A program made the translations under genes and the position numbers. From IMG/VR virus record IMGVR_UViG_3300008012_000261, positions 1 to 20,465 of that record: a stretch of DNA of 20,465 bases; one strand, given 5' to 3'. Below, in pieces: positions 1 through 4,680 of the stretch (the stretch's first letter is position 1; each line of letters starts with the position of its first letter). The notes under the pieces are model-generated. The model worked only from the letters and a program-made list of their open reading frames with translations. It was not told the origin of the DNA and did no database searches. Origin of the DNA: a virus.

Positions 1-549
1 ACCAGGAGCAGGAAGTCCAGCAATAATCTGTTGAGGAATAGGCACTGCTTCTGTTATCTGAATACACTCATTGCCTACGAGTCTGTATTCAGTAACCTTC
101 TTTCGGAAACCTTCTACATATGTCCCAACAGGTTCCTTTGCTTCCTGTGCTGGTGTGGGGCAATCTACCTTGGCAGTAGTAGGTGGTGCTGCCTGGGGTA
201 CTTCTACTTGTCCTGGTGGTTCTGGTTTCTCTGGTCTTCTTGTATCTACACCAGCAGGATAAGTAGGAACTATCTGTTCAGGTTCAAAGTTAATAGGATT
301 AAATGATGGCATATTTCCATCACAATATGTCACCAAACCTCTCTGGTCATCTTCACCAACTGTGTTTGATTTGTTATTAGATTCGTGAGCTTCTACACAT
401 CCAGGAATATCAACAACAGGCACACCAATATTTACTGTCACTGGCGGCGCGGTAAACTGATAAACAACTGGTGGTTCGAAGATATTAACAGGAGGGATAT
501 CTAACTCACGAATTCCAACACCCACGGGTAGGACTTCCTTGATCTCCAT
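1..549 (-). CDS. Proline-rich putative virion protein (3' end cut by window edge)
   Basis: This is an open frame of 183 codons from ATG at 549 to the window edge with no stop, so the C-terminus is missing. The visible protein is rich in Pro and Val near the N-terminus (DIPPVNIFEPPVV), then has GCVEA, a TYCDGNMPSFNP segment and a Pro/Glu-rich linker around residues 100-145. The layout resembles proline-rich proteins that I recall as common in T4-like cyanophages and usually called virion structural; that is memory, not a search result. The start overlaps the upstream stop as TGATG, which implies translational coupling to the 36-aa gene. No signal peptide or membrane segment is visible. The exact role (tail or baseplate accessory, fibre-associated) cannot be told from this fragment. 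Confidence 0.75.
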   Translation of the reverse strand, partial: MEIKEVLPVGVGIRELDIPPVNIFEPPVVYQFTAPPVTVNIGVPVVDIPGCVEAHESNNKSNTVGEDDQRGLVTYCDGNMPSFNPINFEPEQIVPTYPAGVDTRRPEKPEPPGQVEVPQAAPPTTAKVDCPTPAQEAKEPVGTYVEGFRKKVTEYRLVGNECIQITEAVPIPQQIIAGLPAPG

Positions 550-659
550 CAGTCATCGTTGAATAAATTAGAAATCGCAGTGAATACTGAATGAAAAGCA
601 ACGTACAGAAAGAACTTTCCTTCCGCATCTCTATCTTTTTTTCTTCTCGTAGTAGTCAT
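549..659 (-). CDS. 36-aa small protein with hydrophobic C-terminal half
   Basis: ATG at 659 follows the TGA of the 78-aa gene by one base (TGATATG), and its own TGA overlaps the next ATG (TGATG). The protein has a basic N-terminus (MTTTRRKKDRD) and a hydrophobic or amphipathic stretch at about residues 15-32 (FFLYVAFHSVFTAISNLF), so it may be membrane-bound or lie along a membrane. The tight stop/start packing on both sides is the main evidence that it is translated. A longer in-frame version starting at 755 would lie largely inside the 78-aa gene and is less likely. I do not recognise a family. It belongs to a run of small hydrophobic proteins that precede the proline-rich protein. Confidence 0.6.
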   Translation of the reverse strand: MTTTRRKKDRDAEGKFFLYVAFHSVFTAISNLFNDD

Positions 660-660
660 A

Positions 661-897
661 TCACATTCCAGGTAGCACACCACCAGTTGCTTTGGGTAGT
701 TCAGGTGGTTTAGGCATAGAAGAATCAAGCATACCTGGGAGGGCATTGCTGACACCTTCTACAGCAGCTTTAGTAACTTTATCGATAGCACCTTCTACAA
801 GGGCATCTTTTTGTGTATACAAATAAGCACCCCCACCGAGGACTGCCAGTGAGGTCAGTCCCGATAGGAGTGCGATGATGTTAATAATCTTTTGCAT
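661..897 (-). CDS. 78-aa single-pass membrane protein
   Basis: The N-terminus is a clear hydrophobic anchor (residues 2-25, MQKIINIIALLSGLTSLAVL with a GGG turn). An amphipathic helix follows (QKDALVEGAIDKVTKAAVEG), then a Pro/Gly-rich tail (MPKPPELPKATGG). ATG at 897 is chosen because an earlier in-frame start at 924 would deepen the overlap with the upstream gene. From 897 the overlap is 17 nt. The protein probably sits in the inner membrane with the helix and tail on one side. I recall similar short proteins in cyanophage genomes but no assigned function. Holin-like or virion-assembly roles are possible but unsupported. Confidence 0.75.
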   Translation of the reverse strand: MQKIINIIALLSGLTSLAVLGGGAYLYTQKDALVEGAIDKVTKAAVEGVSNALPGMLDSSMPKPPELPKATGGVLPGM

Positions 898-1198
898 CTT
901 TCTTTGGTTCAATAGCAGAGACAACCTCTGGTTCTTTCTTCGCTACTGCTTTGACATTATTACCACCACCTGCTTTAGCAGGAGACAGTCCAAAGGCAGC
1001 TAAAGATCCAGAGAACACGGATGCGATAAATGTGGGATCAAAATCAAGAATCTTTTGACCGTTAGGAAGTCTTACGTAACTGAACGTGAGGAGAGAAGCA
1101 GACCATATAAGTACAACAACTTTCACCAGATTACCAAGGACTTCACTTTTATCTTCATCGTGGTCTTGCTTCTCTACTGCTGGTTTTGAATCAGACAT
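881..1198 (-). CDS. 105-aa membrane protein
   Basis: A charged N-terminus (residues 1-20) precedes a strong hydrophobic segment at about 22-42 (LVKVVVLIWSASLLTFSYV) and a weaker one at about 55-75. The tail is Lys/Glu-rich. The ATG at 1198 lies just downstream of a hairpin-embedded late-promoter motif (1208-1233), so this gene probably opens a late transcript that also carries the 78-aa, 36-aa and proline-rich genes. No purine-rich Shine-Dalgarno is visible before the ATG. The family is not recognised. Neighbouring structure suggests a membrane-associated late function. Confidence 0.78.
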   Translation of the reverse strand: MSDSKPAVEKQDHDEDKSEVLGNLVKVVVLIWSASLLTFSYVRLPNGQKILDFDPTFIASVFSGSLAAFGLSPAKAGGGNNVKAVAKKEPEVVSAIEPKKDAKDY

Positions 1199-1207
1199 AA
1201 TAGAGAG

Positions 1208-1233
1208 TCAAGGCATAGTTATTTATTCCTTGA
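1208..1233 (-). promoter_or_regulatory. T4-type late promoter motif inside a 6-bp hairpin
   Basis: On the minus strand, TCAAGG (1233-1228) and CCTTGA (1213-1208) form a perfect inverted repeat around a 14-nt loop, AATAAATAACTATG. AATAAATA matches the T4 late promoter TATAAATA at seven of eight bases. With T4 spacing, transcription would begin near 1214, just before the 3' arm. The stop codon of the peptidase gene is the TAA inside this motif. The promoter function is inferred from the motif and its position 5' of the 1198 gene. Confidence 0.6.
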
Positions 1234-1888
1234 TGAATCCTTCTTTCTTCAACCACTCACGAGTAAGTGGTGTCAGTTCATAATCCGTCCACATTGTACC
1301 GCGAGCACAAGACTCAAGTGCTTCCATAGTCATATTTTCTGTGCGCCCAGCCCAACCTGCTTCTGCTTCCCAGGGCACAGCAGACTTGGGATAAGTGCGT
1401 TCTGCCATGGTGCGCCACAGCATAGGAACATCTTCCTCATTATGAATGATAGCAATCATACTATTTTTAATAGTACCTGCCATGCAATCTTGTGCAGCGT
1501 GCCACCCCTCATGTCTCATGACACTCATGAGAACACCAGGATCATCCATATATTTTTTATTAAGAAAGAAGTTATTACCTACAGTATGATACACACCACG
1601 GTGACCATGAGGAAAATACTTCTGATCGGCTAGAAACACCTTAACTCCGACCTGCTCAAGGGCAACGAGCATTCGGTTGAATTCAAGAGTAACTGAAGTA
1701 AACTCATCAGTATTATCATACTGACTAGAAACATCCAGAAGACTAAAGACTTGTTCGACTCCATCGGTACACTCGCGCAACAACATGCACCCCAAGGAAT
1801 CCATAGTATTATAACCCTTTGTAGGTTTCGCTTCTACAGGCATTACAATCGCTACTGCAGCAAGTGCAGCAAATAATTTTTTGATCAT
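1223..1888 (-). CDS. Exported zincin-like metallopeptidase candidate
   Basis: The 221-aa product begins with a textbook signal peptide: MIKK, a hydrophobic core at residues 5-17, and a likely signal peptidase I site after VEA at residue 20. Residues 126-130 are HEGWH, a match to the HExxH zinc-binding and catalytic motif, within a predicted helix. Glu174 or Glu176 in WEAEAGW could be the third zinc ligand, as in gluzincins. Cysteines at 34, 40, 135 and 194 could form disulfides outside the cytoplasm. Without the late promoter it would be silent until late infection; the motif at 1900-1923 lies directly upstream. Possible roles are envelope or surface-protein processing at lysis or entry. It could also be an inactive relative; there is no substrate evidence. 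Confidence 0.75.
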   Translation of the reverse strand: MIKKLFAALAAVAIVMPVEAKPTKGYNTMDSLGCMLLRECTDGVEQVFSLLDVSSQYDNTDEFTSVTLEFNRMLVALEQVGVKVFLADQKYFPHGHRGVYHTVGNNFFLNKKYMDDPGVLMSVMRHEGWHAAQDCMAGTIKNSMIAIIHNEEDVPMLWRTMAERTYPKSAVPWEAEAGWAGRTENMTMEALESCARGTMWTDYELTPLTREWLKKEGFIKE

Positions 1889-1899
1889 AAATTCATCTC

Positions 1900-1923
1900 A
1901 ATGAATAATTATTTATCTTCATT
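1900..1923 (-). promoter_or_regulatory. T4-type late promoter motif inside a 6-bp hairpin
   Basis: Minus strand AATGAA (1923-1918) and TTCATT (1905-1900) are a perfect inverted repeat around the 12-nt loop GATAAATAATTA. GATAAATA differs from TATAAATA at one base. The T4-like start site would fall near 1904, inside the 3' arm. It lies 12 nt upstream of the peptidase ATG. The motif contains the stop of the 47-aa gene (GAT AAA TAA). Confidence 0.6.
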
Positions 1924-2052
1924 ATACCAGAAGTCTTCCCAGTCTTCTTCGTTAGCTTCGTAGATAGGACATGGTTCTTCAAATAACACATCCATCTTCA
2001 TGCGATGTGCCTTCTCTGCAAGTTTTTTTAAGTCTTCAGTATCTAAACTCAT
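1909..2052 (-). CDS. 47-aa acidic small protein
   Basis: This short frame runs from ATG at 2052 to the TAA at 1909-1911. The N-terminal half is helical in character (LKKLAEKAHRMKMDVLF), and the C-terminal half is strongly acidic and Trp-rich (EEDWEDFWYNEDK). It overlaps the 53-aa gene upstream by 17 nt and its last codons double as a late-promoter motif. There is no recognisable family. An acidic, aromatic tail of this kind could bind a protein partner or mimic nucleic acid, but that is speculation. The packing and clean overlap support it as a real gene. Confidence 0.6.
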   Translation of the reverse strand: MSLDTEDLKKLAEKAHRMKMDVLFEEPCPIYEANEEDWEDFWYNEDK

Positions 2053-2197
2053 TTAAAATATCCAGTACCTTATTGAGTGTATAATGAGCCCCTTCGTGCC
2101 ACTTATCACTCTTCTCATCATGACTATTATAGAGTTCGTGCTTTAACTGGTAAACCTTATGCTCTACGTCAATCTTTGTCAGTTGTGATCTAGGCAT
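2036..2197 (-). CDS. 53-aa conserved-looking small protein
   Basis: ATG at 2197 opens a 53-codon frame ending in TGA at 2036-2038. The protein is charged and predicted helical, with VEHKVYQLKHELYN and WHEGAHYTLNKVLDILNEF. I recall similar sequences as short hypothetical proteins in T4-like cyanophages. The late-promoter hairpin at 2210-2232 lies 12 nt upstream of the start, and no Shine-Dalgarno is visible. It overlaps the 47-aa gene by 17 nt. No function can be assigned; the His residues in WHEGAH do not match HExxH. Confidence 0.65.
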   Translation of the reverse strand: MPRSQLTKIDVEHKVYQLKHELYNSHDEKSDKWHEGAHYTLNKVLDILNEFRY

Positions 2198-2209
2198 ATA
2201 CAAAAACAG

Positions 2210-2232
2210 GCATCGAACTATTTATCCGATGC
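2210..2232 (-). promoter_or_regulatory. T4-type late promoter motif inside a 6-bp hairpin
   Basis: Minus strand GCATCG (2232-2227) and CGATGC (2215-2210) are a perfect inverted repeat around the 11-nt loop GATAAATAGTT. GATAAATA differs from TATAAATA at one base. The T4-like start would be near 2213, within the 3' arm. The upstream nuclease gene ends in the motif as GAT AAA TAG. Confidence 0.6.
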
Positions 2233-2577
2233 TTCCTGATTGTCTTTGTTTCCAAACAAAGCAATGAAATATTCTGCGTCTACAACTACAAGTGGTTTCT
2301 TTCTATTCTTTTTCATGACAACGATGGGTTCATAGTCACCACAATTAGCACAAGCTTGTTCGTATGCATCCCATACATTGAGACGCTCTACGTTTTTACA
2401 CTCAATACTATGAGGAAACTTCTGTCTGGCAGCACGAGCCATGATGAGATCTTCACCACCTGCGCCCATAGATCGAGACTCAATGTCCTCTGGATGGACA
2501 TCAAGAATCTCGATCAACATTTCACGAACCCACTTCTGTAAGTTCCTGCCTTTTGCTTTAGCACTACTAGCCTTCAT
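2218..2577 (-). CDS. PD-(D/E)XK-type endonuclease, possible Holliday junction resolvase-like
   Basis: The 119-aa protein has a basic N-terminal helix (KAKGRNLQKWVREML), then GAGGEDL and, after a short loop, IECKN. The D...ExK spacing (Asp in GGEDL, Glu and Lys in ECK) fits the PD-(D/E)XK nuclease core, as in VSR-like, Hjc-like and other small phage nucleases. A following helix (NVWDAYEQACANCG) and the strand PIVVMKKN are consistent with that fold. ATG at 2577 is preferred over an in-frame GTG at 2583. It overlaps the 53-aa gene upstream by 11 nt. A role in recombination or DNA processing is plausible beside UvsX-dependent replication; substrate specificity cannot be read from the sequence. 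Confidence 0.7.
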   Translation of the reverse strand: MKASSAKAKGRNLQKWVREMLIEILDVHPEDIESRSMGAGGEDLIMARAARQKFPHSIECKNVERLNVWDAYEQACANCGDYEPIVVMKKNRKKPLVVVDAEYFIALFGNKDNQEASDK

Positions 2578-2728
2578 AACCACGGATCTGGTATTTGAAC
2601 TTCATCGCTTGGAGAAACCAAGCATCCGTCAGACACTTGGGTCCGTGAAGTAGAACCTGTACCTGTTTCTCTGGTAGAGTTGGATCCTGTAGTGCTCTCT
2701 TTTTCCACTCTGGAAGTTCGTTTGTCAT
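2567..2728 (-). CDS. 53-aa small protein
   Basis: ATG at 2728 is preceded by a good Shine-Dalgarno-like AGGTGG five nt upstream, and the frame ends in TAG at 2567-2569. The protein starts MTNELPEWKKRALQDP, with a Pro-rich turn (LPEKQ) and GPKCLTDAWFLQAM near the end, so it is soluble and probably helical. It overlaps the nuclease start by 11 nt, indicating coupled translation. The family is not recognised. It may be a small partner of the nuclease, but only adjacency suggests this. Confidence 0.65.
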   Translation of the reverse strand: MTNELPEWKKRALQDPTLPEKQVQVLLHGPKCLTDAWFLQAMKFKYQIRGYEG

Positions 2729-2749
2729 GCAACCACCTGTATATAAAGT

Positions 2750-2980
2750 TCATTCTTCCATCTCTTCTGGAGCAGGAATGTATTCACCCTTCAGTAACTT
2801 CATCCAATTGACACTATTGGGTGGAATGTCATTTGCCCAAAGGAATGCTTGGATAGTTTTAATAAACTCATCTTCATTCATCCTGTTCCACCAGTAAACT
2901 GGTTTCTGAACAGGATTTCTTTTCTCCATTTGAGCAAGATAATTACCAATCGCAGGATTGGTTTGTTGTCTCATTGCCAT
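2750..2980 (-). CDS. 76-aa hypothetical protein
   Basis: ATG at 2980 is followed by a second Met two codons later. AGGA seven nt upstream (inside the end of the dioxygenase gene) can serve as Shine-Dalgarno. The protein contains an aromatic run (PVYWWNRM) followed by an acidic, helical segment (NEDEFIKTIQAFLWAND) and an acidic tail (PAPEEMEE). It is soluble with no transmembrane segment. I do not recognise it. It lies 2 nt after the dioxygenase gene and was probably co-transcribed with the nucleotide-metabolism block, although a weak late motif (CTAAATA, 3009-3003) sits just upstream. Confidence 0.68.
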   Translation of the reverse strand: MAMRQQTNPAIGNYLAQMEKRNPVQKPVYWWNRMNEDEFIKTIQAFLWANDIPPNSVNWMKLLKGEYIPAPEEMEE

Positions 2981-2982
2981 AA

Positions 2983-3015
2983 TTAAATCCTACTGTTGTC
3001 AATATTTAGATTTAA
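2983..3015 (-). promoter_or_regulatory. Weak late-promoter-like CTAAATA with flanking inverted repeat
   Basis: CTAAATA (3009-3003) lies in the last codons of the dioxygenase gene, 23 nt upstream of the 2980 start. TTAAATC (3015-3009) and GATTTAA (2989-2983) are a 7-bp inverted repeat around a 19-nt loop. It resembles the stronger hairpin-embedded promoters nearby, but the arm overlaps the motif and the region is AT-rich, so chance is possible. Confidence 0.3.
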
Positions 3016-3525
3016 AGAAATTTTAAATCCAGTTGATGGATTGGAACTAGCATGTCTAATCATGCCATCAAAAACAACTGCGGTGTTTGCTTTTGGTGTG
3101 AATCTATGGATAATATTATCATCCTTGTCAAACCAATAGGTATCACCATCGTTATCATTTACATAGTATAAAAGAACTGTGTGTTTAGTTGCTCTATCTA
3201 TGTGAATATTATTATGTTTTGCCTCTGTTTTTATAGGAAGATACAGTCCTAGACGAACTCTTTGCAAAAGTCTTTTGTCTAGTTTAGCTGTATCTAAAAG
3301 AGTTAGGAAGATCAGTTCAAATTTGTTAGACAAGTATGTGTCTTGAAATTTTGTTTCTGATTCACAAATTGTTCTAGAGAACGATGGATTTTTATTTTCT
3401 ATATAAGCGTTGGAATAAGCAGAGTCTTGATTAAAGAACCATGAAAAATCTTTTCCCTCAACTATTTCCTTGAACCACTTGTGCTGCCCGAAAGGCAGCA
3501 CATCATTATATTCAACGAAATTCAC
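2983..3525 (-). CDS. 2-oxoglutarate/Fe(II)-dependent dioxygenase
   Basis: The 180-aa protein carries the double-stranded beta-helix iron triad: H108-x-D110 (in NIHIDRA) and H158 (in IRHASS), with Lys168 in GFKISL in the place of the usual 2-oxoglutarate-binding Arg/Lys. Between them are the strands HTVLLYYV, DTYWFD and TAVVFDG, typical of the prolyl-hydroxylase-like branch. Such enzymes are frequent in marine T4-like cyanophages, with no firm substrate (protein, nucleobase or small molecule). The start is GTG at 3525, overlapping the nrdB stop as GTGA, with GGA eight nt upstream. Placement after nrdA and nrdB suggests expression with nucleotide metabolism. A strong hairpin falls in codons 9-15. 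Confidence 0.82.
   Translation of the reverse strand: MNFVEYNDVLPFGQHKWFKEIVEGKDFSWFFNQDSAYSNAYIENKNPSFSRTICESETKFQDTYLSNKFELIFLTLLDTAKLDKRLLQRVRLGLYLPIKTEAKHNNIHIDRATKHTVLLYYVNDNDGDTYWFDKDDNIIHRFTPKANTAVVFDGMIRHASSNPSTGFKISLNLNIDNSRI
3481..3501 (-). repeat. Perfect 8-bp stem-loop near the 5' end of the dioxygenase gene
   Basis: Minus strand GTGCTGCC (3501-3494), loop TTTCG, GGCAGCAC (3488-3481). It is GC-rich compared with its surroundings and begins 24 nt after the GTG start. No T-run follows, so it is not a standard intrinsic terminator. It could slow ribosomes, stabilise the processed nrd transcript end, or be a coincidence of the codons V-L-P-F-G-Q-H. Confidence 0.55.
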
Positions 3526-4652
3526 AATTTAAATCCAGCAAACGTACTTTCACTAACGTCCTGTTTGATACCACCGATGACATAAGACTCAACCTCTGTC
3601 TCCTGCGGTGCTACTTGCATAGACTTGGAATTGAGCCAGTGCTCTGTCCATGGTAGAGGGTTATTGTTTGCTGGGACATCGAAGATCGGTTTTAATCCGA
3701 TTGACTTCATTCTTCTGTTCGCAACCCACTCGACATACTTGGAAAGAAGTTTATCATTCAGTCCGATCATGCTACCATCTTTGAACAGATACTCTGCCCA
3801 GTTCTTCTCTTCCTCCACACACTGTTTGAACATCTCAATGATGTTCTCCTCTTCCTCCTTGGCAATCTCACGCATATCAGGATCATCACCTTCCAACCAC
3901 TTCTTGATAATGTTCTGGGTGATAGTCATGTGCTGCGACTCATCGCGAGCAATCAGTCCGATGATCTTTGCATTGCCTTCCATCATCTTCAGTTCACCAA
4001 AAGCGAAAGAACACGCAAAGGAAACATAGAAACGAATACCCTCAAGGATATAGACGTTGACTACAGCACGGTAGAGTTTACGTTTGAGTTCCTTGAGTTC
4101 CCATTGTGCAGAATCAACCTGCTCTAATGCCTGTTCCCAACGATTGCCAGCACCCCACTCCTGCGATGCTTGTAAGAACTCATCGTATGCTGCTGTAACA
4201 CTCTTGGCTCTCTCCAGAATACGATCATCATCAACGATGGTATCCAGTACCTCTGTTGGATCTGGGTATACGTTCTTGATGATGTATGTGTAGGAGCGAC
4301 TATGAATCATCTCCATAGTCTGCCAGATGTTCATGGCACCCTCAAGTTCAGGTAATGAACAGAAAGGACTAAAAGCCATCCCAGGACCACGCCCTTGTAC
4401 AGAATCCAGGAGGATCTGGTACTTAAGGTTAGCAGTGAAAATGTGCTTTTGCTCGGGGCGAAGTGTTTGATAGTCTGCACGATCTTTTTGTAGTGACACC
4501 TCCTCTGGTCTCCAAAAATAACCCAGTTGTGTCTGGGTTAGTTTATCAAAGACTGGATATTTAAACTGATCATATCTTTGGACCCCAAGAGGAGCACCAA
4601 AGAACATTTTTTGCTTGGTGGTATCAACCTTGTTCGTATTGAACACAGTCAT
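3522..4652 (-). CDS. nrdB: Ribonucleotide reductase class Ia, small subunit
   Basis: The 376-aa product houses the di-iron centre and tyrosyl radical that NrdA uses to reduce ribonucleotides. LPELEG and the EMIHSRSY segment give a Glu, Glu-xx-His and the radical Tyr with the same spacing as E. coli E115/H118/Y122. EGIRFYVSFACSFAFGE and ARDESQHM supply the second helix pair with Glu, Glu and His ligands. Length fits T4 NrdB (about 388 aa). The ATG at 4652 (MTVFNTNKVD) is preferred. An in-frame GTG at 4700 overlaps the nrdA end and would add a 16-residue extension that I do not expect in the family. A GTGA overlap links it to the dioxygenase. Confidence 0.95.
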   Translation of the reverse strand: MTVFNTNKVDTTKQKMFFGAPLGVQRYDQFKYPVFDKLTQTQLGYFWRPEEVSLQKDRADYQTLRPEQKHIFTANLKYQILLDSVQGRGPGMAFSPFCSLPELEGAMNIWQTMEMIHSRSYTYIIKNVYPDPTEVLDTIVDDDRILERAKSVTAAYDEFLQASQEWGAGNRWEQALEQVDSAQWELKELKRKLYRAVVNVYILEGIRFYVSFACSFAFGELKMMEGNAKIIGLIARDESQHMTITQNIIKKWLEGDDPDMREIAKEEEENIIEMFKQCVEEEKNWAEYLFKDGSMIGLNDKLLSKYVEWVANRRMKSIGLKPIFDVPANNNPLPWTEHWLNSKSMQVAPQETEVESYVIGGIKQDVSESTFAGFKL

Positions 4653-4680
4653 ACCTGATGGTCTCTTGGGTTCCGTCACT

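Noticed and set aside
549-755. 68-codon version of the 36-aa gene
   Set aside because: The added N-terminal part lies over the 78-aa gene in another frame and looks like out-of-frame sequence; ATG 659, one base after the upstream stop, is more plausible.
3522-3540. Possible frameshift between nrdB and the dioxygenase at the GTGA overlap
   Set aside because: The zero frame reads GGA TTT AAA TTG TGA, which has no X XXY YYZ heptamer in the right register; NrdB is complete and separate reinitiation at GTG explains the overlap.
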